This document shows, one piece after another, positions 1-5,605 of a DNA stretch of 6,579 nucleotides (the stretch's first letter is position 1; each line of letters begins with the position of its first letter). A program made the position numbers and the translations under genes. This DNA is from Alphaproteobacteria bacterium (lineage in GTDB: Bacteria > Pseudomonadota > Alphaproteobacteria > Rhizobiales > Hyphomicrobiaceae): the NCBI GenBank assembly GCA_005888525.1, contig VBAB01000152.1, forward strand, positions 1 through 6,579, in the 5' to 3' direction. The notes beneath the pieces are model-generated. The model did not search any database, was not told the DNA's origin, and was given only the letters and a program-made list of their open reading frames with translations.

Positions 1-201
1 GAAGGCTGTGTTGAGCCGGTCGTCTGGGAAGCCCTGCCATTCGACCAGCACAGGCCGCTTGCCGACCGTCGACAAATCCGGCAGGCCGACGTAGGCCCAC
101 TCGGCAATCGTCCGCACGTCGATCAGCACCGATCTCGCGTCGCTCTTCAGACGCGCCCACGCCTCGTCCACCGAAACGGATGCAATGTGGACCTCACCCA
201 C
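1..201 (-). CDS. Rhodanese-like domain protein, N-terminal part (runs off left edge)
   Basis: Sixty-seven codons are visible and the frame is still open at base 1. The protein begins VGEVHIASVSVDEAWARL and continues through VLIDVRTIAEWAYVGLPDL and VLVEWQGFPDD. The VLIDVRT.AEW block is the typical first half of a rhodanese (sulfurtransferase) domain; the alphaproteobacterial forms with a 'GLPDLS..GK..VLVEWQ.FP' stretch are small single-domain cytoplasmic proteins. The active-site cysteine loop would lie beyond the window, so sulfurtransferase activity cannot be judged. The GTG at 201-199 is preferred because GGAGAG (206-211) lies just upstream; in-frame GTG codons at 213 and 222 lack a comparable ribosome binding site, and an in-frame stop lies at 238-240. 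Family assignment is fairly sure; substrate and partner are unknown. Confidence 0.8.
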   Translation of the reverse strand, partial: MGEVHIASVSVDEAWARLKSDARSVLIDVRTIAEWAYVGLPDLSTVGKRPVLVEWQGFPDDRLNTAF

Positions 202-777
202 GCTTCTCTCCACCTGTGACACCGCATGTTCACAAGGCTACATCCGTCGAATTCCAGTAACGACCAAGCAAAGCACAGCCTTGCCCAGAGTCACCTTGGA
301 GATTACGCTTTACGAATCGACGCTTGCAGCCAACAGGCAAAGATCCCGAGGTAACGCACACTCGGCCAACTCTCGGAATTACTACGCAGCCCGACAGCGA
401 GTTCTTCTATTCAGTGGCTCGCCTTCTCTTTTCATAGAGCAGCGGGACCGGGCTGGCAACTGCCTCGGACCTCGCGGAAGCGGCCTGTGGGTTTGCACAG
501 GTGCGTGGAAAACCCTGCCTGCCGGCATCGAAACCTGGGGAGAACGCGCACAGATTCCACAACAAATTCGCTGGCTACCGACACGATGAACAAGGTGATT
601 ATTTAGTGACGTTCAGGTGCTGATTTCTTTTTGTCTTACGAGACTCGCGCAGTGCCCTTTCGCGGCTGCGAGGTGCCATGCGGCAGGGCAACCGCTTGGA
701 CTCGCGGAGATTCATCTTGGCTTACTCCCCATTATGCGAATGCTGTCCTGCGGCTTTGGTGCCACACTCATCCTATT
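202..777. other. Gene-free region between rpsT and the rhodanese-like gene
   Basis: No convincing coding sequence lies here. The open frames on the plus strand (185-589 and 617-802) give low-complexity, unfamiliar proteins without ribosome binding sites, and the first overlaps the start of the rhodanese-like gene. The stretch is visibly richer in A+T than its neighbours. It contains a perfect inverted repeat, CCTGTG (484-489) and CACAGG (496-501), and motifs that partly match the DnaA box TTATNCACA: GTTTGCACA at 491-499 (+), TTTTCCACG at 504-512 (-), and weakly GATTCCACA at 553-561 (+). An AT-rich patch, GATTATTTAG, follows near 597-606. No tRNA-like cloverleaf was seen. It presumably holds the promoter of the rhodanese-like gene, but no strong -35/-10 pair stands out. 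Confidence 0.55.
484..501. repeat. Perfect 6-bp inverted repeat with 6-base spacer
   Basis: CCTGTG and CACAGG are separated by GGTTTG. The dyad could be an operator half-site pair or a short hairpin. It overlaps a degenerate DnaA-box-like nonamer (491-499) and lies three bases from another (504-512, opposite strand). No factor can be named. Confidence 0.4.
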
Positions 778-815
778 TGAGCCCGAGATAACTGAACGTT
801 AATAATCTCGGCTCA
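778..815 (-). terminator. Hairpin overlapping the rpsT stop codon, possible terminator
   Basis: On the plus strand TGAGCCCGAGAT (778-789) is matched by ATCTCGGCTCA (805-815), giving an 11-bp stem with one bulged base and a 15-base loop. The right arm includes the rpsT stop codon (813-815). The position, immediately at the end of rpsT, suggests a transcription end or a 3'-stabilising hairpin. There is no U-run after the stem in the rpsT transcript (it continues AAAUAGG), so intrinsic termination would be weak; Rho-dependent termination or 3'-end processing is an alternative. Confidence 0.5.
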
Positions 816-1076
816 GGCCAGCGCGCGGACCCGCGCAGCCAGCCTGGAGACTTTGCGCGATGCCGATTTCTTGTGGATCACGCCCTTCTGGGCAGTGCGC
901 ATGAGAATCGGCTCAGCCATGCTGAGAGCGCTCGTGGCTGCCGCCTTGTCGCCGGAGGCCAGCGCCTCCTCGACCCTGCGCACATAGGCTTTCAGCCGCG
1001 ACCGCCGCGACTTGTTGACCTCGGTGCGGCGAAGCATCTTGCGCGCGGCTTTCTTGGCCGATGTGGTGTTGGCCAT
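813..1076 (-). CDS. rpsT: 30S ribosomal protein S20
   Basis: This 87-residue, strongly basic protein is full length for bacterial S20, which binds 16S rRNA early in assembly of the small subunit. The N-terminus MANTTSAKKAARKMLRR followed by NKSRRSRLKAYVRRVEEAL, and the later GVIHKKSASRKVSRLAARV block, are the family's usual conserved segments. The ATG at 1076 is preceded by AGGAG (1083-1087) with a six-base spacer. A promoter lies upstream at 1138-1167 and a hairpin overlaps the stop codon, so it can be transcribed separately from the enoyl-CoA hydratase gene 139 bases upstream. Relatives often have dnaA next after rpsT; here a long gene-free region follows. The identification is very secure. 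Confidence 0.97.
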   Translation of the reverse strand: MANTTSAKKAARKMLRRTEVNKSRRSRLKAYVRRVEEALASGDKAAATSALSMAEPILMRTAQKGVIHKKSASRKVSRLAARVRALA

Positions 1077-1137
1077 GGGGAACTCCTGTGGGGGCTGAAT
1101 GCGGGGCGCGGAACAATCCGCAGCCGGTCTGGTGCTC

Positions 1138-1167
1138 CTAATAGACTGAGGGGCTTGCCAGGGTCAA
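1138..1167 (-). promoter_or_regulatory. Probable sigma-70-type promoter of rpsT
   Basis: On the minus strand TTGACC (1162-1167) is followed after 18 bases by TATTAG (1138-1143), a good -35/-10 pair. It sits in the 139-base gap between the stop of the enoyl-CoA hydratase gene and the start of rpsT, leaving a leader of roughly 50-55 bases. Strong housekeeping promoters before ribosomal protein genes are expected. No start site has been measured. Confidence 0.65.
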
Positions 1168-1215
1168 TGACGACCGGCAGGCCGCCCGGGGCCAGGGAAG
1201 TGCTTGCGACGCCCG

Positions 1216-1989
1216 TCATTTGTGCCCGAACCTGGGCTTTCGCTTCTCGATGAACGCCGTCATGCCCTCCTTCTGATCGGCCACGGCGAACTGCGAATGG
1301 AACACGCGGCGCTCGAAGCGGATGCCTTCGGCGAGCGAGGTCTCGTAGGCGCGGTTGATGGTCTCCTTGGTCATCATGGCTATGGGCAGCGACATGGAGG
1401 CGATGGTCTCGGCCGTCTTCATCGCCTCGTCCATGAGCGAAGCCGCCGGCACCACGCGGGTGACCAGGTTCGCCCGCTCGGCCTCCGCCGCATCCATCAT
1501 GCGCCCCGTCAGGCACATCTCCATGGCCTTGGCCTTACCCACCTGGCGGATGAGCCGCTGCGTGCCGCCGGAGCCCGGCATCACGCCCAGCTTGATCTCC
1601 GGCTGGCCGAACTTGGCCGTGTCGGCGGCGATGATGATGTCGCACATCATGGCCAGCTCGCATCCCCCGCCCAGCGCGAAGCCGGCGACCGCGGCGACCA
1701 CGGGCTTGCGGGTGTTGGCGACGCGGTACCACCTGTAGATGAAGTCCTCCTTGAAGGCCGACATGTAGGTCTTCGACTGCATCTCCTTGATATCTGCCCC
1801 GGCGGCGAACGCCTTCTCGCTGCCCGTGATGACGATGCAGCCGATACCGTCGTCGGCCTCGAAGCCGTCGAGCGCGGCTCCCAGCTCCTCGATCACCTGG
1901 GCGTTGAGCGCGTTCAGGGCGGCGGGGCGGTTGAGCCGGACTAGCCCCACGCGCCCCTTGGTCTCGACGATGATGGTTGCGTACGCCAT
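1216..1989 (-). CDS. Enoyl-CoA hydratase (crotonase family)
   Basis: The 257-residue product has the normal length of short-chain enoyl-CoA hydratases, which add water across the trans-2-enoyl-CoA double bond in beta-oxidation. Both catalytic glutamates are present: E111 in the GGGCELAMMCD motif and E131 in FGQPEIKLGVMPGSGGTQRL. The oxyanion-hole elements are also seen (AAGADIKEM around residues 62-70, and G108). The ATG at 1989 is chosen because GGAG lies six bases upstream and MAYATIIVET is the usual N-terminus; the ATG at 2001 and longer in-frame extensions lack a ribosome binding site and run into mutM. It follows mutM after 31 bases and is probably cotranscribed with it. The mutM–hydratase–rpsT order is common in Rhizobiales. 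Chain-length preference cannot be told. Confidence 0.93.
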   Translation of the reverse strand: MAYATIIVETKGRVGLVRLNRPAALNALNAQVIEELGAALDGFEADDGIGCIVITGSEKAFAAGADIKEMQSKTYMSAFKEDFIYRWYRVANTRKPVVAAVAGFALGGGCELAMMCDIIIAADTAKFGQPEIKLGVMPGSGGTQRLIRQVGKAKAMEMCLTGRMMDAAEAERANLVTRVVPAASLMDEAMKTAETIASMSLPIAMMTKETINRAYETSLAEGIRFERRVFHSQFAVADQKEGMTAFIEKRKPRFGHK

Positions 1990-2241
1990 TGCCTGCTCCA
2001 TGCCTTTGGGGTGACTGCGACTAACGCTGGCAGGTCGGACAATAGAATGTCGATCGCCCGCCTTGCGTCTTGCGGCGCACCCTGCCCCGGCAGCCCGGCC
2101 TCGGGCAAGGCTCGCCTTCGCGGCCGTAGACCGCAAACTGGTGCTGGAAGCGACCGAGCGAGCCGTCCGCCTGCTTGTAGTCGCGCAGCGTCGAGCCGCC
2201 GGCGAGCACCGCGTCCGTCAGCACCGCCTTGATCGCCACAA

Positions 2242-2259
2242 CCAGCCGTCGCCAGCCGT
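2242..2259. repeat. Tandem CCAGCCGT repeat at the mutM frameshift
   Basis: CCAGCCGT occurs at 2242-2249 and again at 2252-2259, a 10-base period. Ten is not a multiple of three, and removing one unit joins the two mutM frames exactly, giving ...FVGAARLVVAIKAVL. Replication slippage is a simple explanation for the frameshift. However, the restored protein would be several residues shorter here than E. coli Fpg and most rhizobial MutM, so a deletion may also have occurred. Confidence 0.6.
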
Positions 2260-2609
2260 GCGGCGCCCACGAAGGGATCGAGGCGAGCGCGGAACAGTGC
2301 CTCGCAGACATAGATGTTGCCGAGGCCCGCAACGACGCGCTGGTCCATCAGCAGCGCCTTGAGGTCGACCCTCCTGGCCTGCGCTCGGCCCGCCAGGTGC
2401 GCCGGGCTCAGGGCCTCGCTCAGCGGCTCGACGCCGAGGCCTGCAAAATAAGCGTGGTCGTTGAGGTCGATTTCCCGGACCAAGGTCATATAGCCGAAGC
2501 GGCGCGCATCATTGTAGGTGACGACCGCTCCACCCGACATAGTGAGCACCAGATGGTCGTGTTTGGCGTCGTGGCCGTGCTCGTGCGTGAACTCGCCGAG
2601 CTGGTATTC

Positions 2610-2696
2610 GGCCCCCCCTTCGGAGAGCCCGCCCCGCTTTCGCGAGTGCCGCGCCGGTCCCCCTCCCCCTTGCGGGGAGGGGTTAGGGGTGGGGGG
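2610..2696. repeat. GC-rich palindromic repeat element inserted in frame in mutM
   Basis: About 87 bases encode roughly residues 85-113 of MutM (PPTPNPSPQGGGGPARHS..., then RKRGGLSEGGA), a stretch without counterpart in usual MutM proteins, where a short loop joins HLGMTGRF to the GEFTHE...HDH strands. The core is a perfect 9-bp inverted repeat, CCCCTCCCC (2660-2668) and GGGGAGGGG (2674-2682), with a five-base loop. A second possible stem lies on the minus strand, GGCTCTCC opposite GGGGGGCC, near 2611-2630. Translations of the type 'TPNPSPQGGG' mark a dispersed palindromic repeat found in many proteobacteria, chiefly between genes. Here it is in frame and would lengthen a surface loop. Boundaries are approximate. 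Confidence 0.7.
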
Positions 2697-2955
2697 CAGC
2701 TGCACGCTGAACCGTCCGGTCATGCCGAGGTGTACCGCGAGCACCTCTCCGCCGTCGAGATGGACGAGAATGTACTTGGCGCGCCGCTCCAGCCGCTCGA
2801 CCGTGCGGCCCGTAAGGCGCTCGACGAAGCGCTCAGGCAGCGGAAAGCGCAGATCCGGCCGGCGCTGTTCGACGTTGATAAATCGGCGCCCGCGCAGCAC
2901 GGGCTCGAGGCCTGCGCGCACCGTTTCGACCTCGGGGAGCTCCGGCATCGCCGTC

Positions 2956-3381
2956 TCAGGCTCCCGGGTCGGCCTTCAACCCCGCAGCCTGGATGCCCGC
3001 CACCGCCGCCGCCTCGTCGTTGTCGGAGGTGTCGCCGGAGATGCCCACCGCGCCGATCAGCGCTCCCGCGCCATCGCGGATGAGCACACCGCCGGCCACC
3101 GGGATCAGCAGGCCGCCGACGGCGTGGGTGACTGCCGCCACGAAGTGCGGGCGATCGGTCGCCATCGTGCCCAGCGTGCGCGAGCCCAGCCCCATGGCAA
3201 GCGCACCCGCAGCCTTACCGGTCGCAATTTCGGCTCGCTTGAGGCTGGTGCCGTCCTCGGCGGCAAACGCCTTGAGGGCGCCGCGCGCATCGAGCACGGC
3301 GACCGCCAGCGGCTTGAGGTTGCGCGTCCGTGCAGCGGCGAGCGCGGCGGTAACCATCTTTTGGGCGATCTCGAGCTTCAT
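2956..3381 (-). CDS. GlcG/HbpS-like (heme-binding/degrading domain) protein
   Basis: The 141-residue product matches the GlcG/HbpS family (often called DUF336 or heme-degrading domain), a small alpha/beta fold of about 135-145 residues. Typical features are the N-terminal helix LEIAQKMVTAALAAAR, the strand LAVAVLDARGALKAF, the central RPHFVAAVTHAVGGLLIPVAGGVLIRD, and the C-terminal GALIGAVGISGDTSDNDEAAAVAGI. In Streptomyces, HbpS binds heme and takes part in redox sensing; GlcG-type members sit in glycolate or other catabolic operons, mostly with unknown function. No signal peptide is visible, so it is probably cytoplasmic. The ATG at 3381 has AAAGGAG (3389-3395) upstream. Its stop lies 7 bases before mutM, implying cotranscription. 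The family call is good; heme binding is not shown by the sequence. Confidence 0.82.
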   Translation of the reverse strand: MKLEIAQKMVTAALAAARTRNLKPLAVAVLDARGALKAFAAEDGTSLKRAEIATGKAAGALAMGLGSRTLGTMATDRPHFVAAVTHAVGGLLIPVAGGVLIRDGAGALIGAVGISGDTSDNDEAAAVAGIQAAGLKADPGA

Positions 3382-3416
3382 TGGGCATCTCCTTTACGCG
3401 TGACTATTCGTCTGCC

Positions 3417-3430
3417 GCGGCTCAAGCCGC
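3417..3430. repeat. Small hairpin and short repeats in the epimerase–GlcG gap
   Basis: GCGGC (3417-3421) and GCCGC (3426-3430) form a 5-bp stem with a four-base loop. Next to it TCAGCGGC occurs twice with a 9-base period (3442-3449 and 3451-3458). No U-run follows, so it is not a standard terminator. It may be only GC-rich low complexity. Confidence 0.25.
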
Positions 3431-3474
3431 CGGCTGCGGCCTCAGCGGCTTCAGCGGCATCACCGGCTTCCGCG

Positions 3475-4101
3475 TCACCCCCGGTAATGTGCGAACTGGC
3501 CGTGGGGTTGGAAGCGCTCCAGATAGCCCGGCACGACCGCCTCCATGGTGTGCGGGTGCTCGATGCCGAGCCCGGCGAGCACGCGCCCCTCCGCTTGCGC
3601 CGTCTTGCTCACAATGTTGTCGCTCTGCAGCATGCGGATCTGGTCGACGGTGAGCGGTCGCAGGCCGTTGGGCAGCGGCAGGGTGAGCAGCGCGCCGAGC
3701 TTGGCCGCCCAGAAGGGGATGCGCAGGTAGCGGCGCTTGCGGCCGGACCACTCCTGGGTGTGGTCGAGCAGCTGGCGGAAGGTGACGACCTCGGGCCCGC
3801 CCAGCTCGTAGATTGTCCCGGGCTTACCCTGGCCGGCGCAGACGGCGGCGATCGCCGCCCCCACGTCGCCGGCGTAAAGCGGCTGGAGCTTGGTACCGCC
3901 GCCGCCGATCAGCGGCAGGAACGGCGAGAAGCCGGCCATGGCGGCGAAACGATTGAAGAGCTCGTCCTCCGGCCCGAACACCAGCGACGGGCGCAGGATG
4001 CGCCAGCCGTCCCGGGCGAGCGCTCGCACCGCGTGCCGGCCGAGGAAACCCGAGCCGCCGAAAACCGTCACCACGCTTCCCTGCTCCAGCCGCGAGGTCA
4101 T
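3475..4101 (-). pseudogene. NAD(P)-binding epimerase/NDUFA9-like gene with large internal in-frame deletion
   Basis: The 208-residue frame starts MTSRLEQGSVVTVFGGSGFLG; GGSGFLG is the dinucleotide-binding glycine motif of extended SDR proteins. The C-terminal half is also clear: LRPSLVFGPEDELFNRFAAMAG, LPLIGGGGTKLQPLYAGDVGAAI, GTIYELGGPEVVTFRQLL, and LTVDQIRMLQSDNIVS. This is the complex-I-NDUFA9-like/epimerase family, usually about 315-325 residues. Here GWRI at residue 35 (3997-3999) runs directly into LRPSLVFG, so about 110-120 residues are missing: most of the Rossmann fold and the Y-x3-K active-site region. The frame is kept. The product is probably non-functional, though a shortened protein is possible and an assembly collapse cannot be excluded. 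The start at 4101 fits the family N-terminus; its ribosome binding site (GGGAG, about 12 bases upstream) is poorly spaced. It follows the SDR gene after 77 bases. Confidence 0.75.
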
Positions 4102-4178
4102 TGCCCGCCGTCTCCCGTGCGCCCGTCGAGGGGAGCAATAGCGCCCGCGGCGGTCCCTGTGAAGCGCGCTGGCCGGCC

Positions 4179-5078
4179 TCAATCGAGCTCCAGGCCATCC
4201 ATGCCGGAGTTCTTGCGCACCTTAGTGATCATCTCGCGCACCAGCGATCCGGCGGTGGCGGGGTCGGCGACCTGGCCGACCTCGGCGCCGCGCCGCCAGC
4301 CCTCGCACACGGCGATGCGGCCGAGACCCGCCTGGATCACCCGGCCCGTGATGTCCTGCGCCTCCTCGCTCGCCAGATAGACGACGGTCGGCGAGACCCA
4401 CTTCGGGTCCCGGATTGCGGCCTCCTCCGGGGTGAGCTGGCGCAGGCCCTCCGTCATGCGCGTCAGCGCCGTGGGCGAGATGGCGTTGACGGTGACGCCA
4501 TAGCGGCGCAGCTCGCGGGCCGCGATGATCGTGAATGCGGCGATGCCGGCCTTGGCCGCGCCGTAGTTGGTCTGGCCGACGTTGCCGTAGATGCCGGACG
4601 TGGAGCTGGTGTTGATGATGCGCCCTTTGACCGGTCCGCCGATCTTTTTGCTCTCGTCGCGCCAGTAAGCCGCGGCATGGCGCGAGGGCGCAAACGTGCC
4701 TTTCAGGTGCACCTGGATCACTGAGTCCCACTCGCTCTCGTCCATGTTGGTGAGCATGCGGTCGCGCAGGATGCCGGCATTGTTGATGAGGATGTCGAGC
4801 TTGCCGAAATGCGCGATCGCCGCATCGATCAGCGCCTTGGCGCCCTTCCAGCTGCTGACGTCCTCGCCGTTGGCGACCGCCTCGCCGCCGGCCTTCTTGA
4901 TCGCGGCGACGACCTCGCTGGCGGGCGAGGTGTCCTTCCCGCTGCCATCCACCGCCGCGCCGATGTCGTTGACCACCACCTTGGCGCCGTGCGCCGCCAG
5001 CAGCAGGGCGTGCTCGCGGCCGACGCCACGTCCAGCCCCCGTCACGATTGCAACCCGACCCTCACATAAGCGGCTCAT
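4179..5078 (-). CDS. SDR dehydrogenase resembling the (3R)-hydroxyacyl-CoA dehydrogenase domain of MFE-2
   Basis: The 299-residue protein is a classical short-chain dehydrogenase. It shows the NAD(P)-binding TGAGRGVG motif (residues 13-20), NNAG (99-102) and the catalytic S159, Y172 and K176 within NTSSTSGIYGNVGQTNYGAAKAG. The longer-than-FabG length, the VVNDIGAAVDGSG insert after the second strand and the SGIYGNVGQTNYGAAK segment resemble the dehydrogenase domain of peroxisomal multifunctional enzyme type 2 (17-beta-HSD4) and its bacterial relatives, which oxidise (3R)-hydroxyacyl-CoA, including steroid-derived ones. The ATG at 5078 is chosen for GGGAGG about eight bases upstream and for the standard short N-terminus; the open frame extends further upstream without support. 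It is the first leftward gene after a 100-base divergent gap facing the DUF35–thiolase pair. The family is secure; the substrate is inferred. Confidence 0.9.
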   Translation of the reverse strand: MSRLCEGRVAIVTGAGRGVGREHALLLAAHGAKVVVNDIGAAVDGSGKDTSPASEVVAAIKKAGGEAVANGEDVSSWKGAKALIDAAIAHFGKLDILINNAGILRDRMLTNMDESEWDSVIQVHLKGTFAPSRHAAAYWRDESKKIGGPVKGRIINTSSTSGIYGNVGQTNYGAAKAGIAAFTIIAARELRRYGVTVNAISPTALTRMTEGLRQLTPEEAAIRDPKWVSPTVVYLASEEAQDITGRVIQAGLGRIAVCEGWRRGAEVGQVADPATAGSLVREMITKVRKNSGMDGLELD

Positions 5079-5178
5079 GGCATGCGCCTCCCGACCATCA
5101 CCTTCTCTCGCGCTTTCAGTTTGTTTCGCGCTCGCGTCTCGCGCAAGATAGGAGCGCCAACAAGTATTGGAGGATCCC
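5079..5178. promoter_or_regulatory. Divergent intergenic region between the SDR and DUF35 genes
   Basis: This 100-base gap must contain the start signals for both directions. The hexamer TCGCGC occurs three times in direct orientation (5108-5113, 5126-5131, 5139-5144). A weak plus-strand promoter candidate is TTGTTT (5121-5126), 18 bases, then AAGATA (5145-5150). GGAGG (5169-5173) is the ribosome binding site of the DUF35 gene, and GGGAGG on the minus strand (5087-5092) that of the SDR gene. No regulator gene is nearby in the window and no operator can be named. Confidence 0.4.
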
Positions 5179-5592
5179 GTGGCCGAGGGAGCGCGACCAC
5201 TGCCGGCAACTACGCCGGAGACCAAGCATTTCTGGGAGGGAACGAAGGCTGGCGAGCTGCGGCTGCAGCGCTGCGACGACTGCCGCCACACCTATTTTCC
5301 GCCAAGGCCCTTCTGCCCGAAATGCGCCTCGCGCAAGGTCTCGGTGGTGAAGGCGGGCGGCAAGGCCAAGCTGTTCAGCTACGTCATCCACCATCGCCCG
5401 GCGCCTGGCTTCACGCCGCCCTACGCCATCGCCGTCGTCGAGCTGGATGAAGGCCCGCGCATGATGACCAACATCGTCGGCTGCCCGCAGACGCCCGACG
5501 CCCTGGTTCTCGACATGCCCCTGGAGGTCACCTTCGAGAAGCAGACCGAGCAGATCACTTTGCCCTTCTTCAAGCCGACTGCTGCCAAGTGA
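5179..5592 (+). CDS. DUF35 zinc-ribbon/OB-fold protein, acyl-CoA associated
   Basis: The 137-residue protein begins with a helical segment ending KHFWEGTKAGELRLQRC, followed by a zinc ribbon with C32-x2-C35 and C46-x2-C49 (CDDC...CPKC), then an OB-fold with FSYVIHHRPAPGFTPPYAIAVVELDEGPRMMTNIVG. This is the DUF35 architecture. Members usually have no catalysis alone; they form complexes with thiolase-like or hydratase proteins, as in the Ltp2–ChsH2 DUF35 aldolase of steroid side-chain degradation, and stabilise or help bind the acyl-CoA. The GTG at 5179 is chosen because GGAGG (5169-5173) stands five bases before it; the in-frame TTG at 5167 would overlap that site. The thiolase gene starts 13 bases after its stop, so the pair is an operon and probably a complex. 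Confidence 0.9.
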   Translation: MAEGARPLPATTPETKHFWEGTKAGELRLQRCDDCRHTYFPPRPFCPKCASRKVSVVKAGGKAKLFSYVIHHRPAPGFTPPYAIAVVELDEGPRMMTNIVGCPQTPDALVLDMPLEVTFEKQTEQITLPFFKPTAAK

Positions 5593-5605
5593 CGCGAGGC
5601 AACCC

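Larger units (their letters stand above)
2021..2948 (-). pseudogene. mutM: Formamidopyrimidine-DNA glycosylase, frameshifted
   Basis: MutM/Fpg excises oxidised purines such as 8-oxoguanine and nicks the abasic site. The first frame starts MPELPEVETVRAGL, with catalytic Pro2 and Glu3, and K58 in RRAKYILVHL; it continues through TYNDARRFGYM to the helix-two-turn-helix GLGNIYVCEALFRARLDP, then loses homology near 2250-2265. The rest of the protein is in another minus-strand frame from about 2251 to the TAG at 2021: RLVVAIKAVL, GGSTLRDYKQADGSLG, and the zinc finger EPCPRPGC...GGRSTFYCPTCQR, all intact. A tandem repeat with a 10-base period (2242-2259) sits at the break. Reading on in the first frame gives a tail without the zinc finger. 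A palindromic insert is also present (2610-2696). The start lies 7 bases after the GlcG-like gene, so the two are probably cotranscribed. A sequencing or assembly error is the main alternative; otherwise the gene is probably inactive. Confidence 0.85.

Noticed and set aside
185..589. Plus-strand open frame of 134 codons
   Set aside because: It overlaps the start of the rhodanese-like gene on the other strand, has no ribosome binding site, and its translation resembles no known protein.
202..777. Possible replication origin
   Set aside because: The DnaA-box-like motifs have two or more mismatches, are few, and neither dnaA nor hemE is in the window; kept only as a weak finding.
617..802. Plus-strand open frame of 61 codons
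   Set aside because: It has no ribosome binding site or recognisable motif and lies in the gene-free region next to the rpsT hairpin.
1204..1944. Plus-strand open frame antisense to the enoyl-CoA hydratase
   Set aside because: It is His/Gly/Arg-rich shadow translation; the opposite strand has both catalytic glutamates of crotonase in a full-length protein.
1941..2260. Continuation of the first mutM frame to 1941, giving a 335-residue protein
   Set aside because: The tail has no similarity to MutM and overlaps the enoyl-CoA hydratase start, whereas the true zinc-finger C-terminus is present in another frame ending at 2021.
2518..4380. Very long plus-strand open frame (620 codons) antisense to mutM, the GlcG-like gene and the epimerase-like gene
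   Set aside because: It is Arg/Ser/Pro-rich shadow translation in GC-rich DNA; the minus strand carries recognisable conserved families over its whole length.
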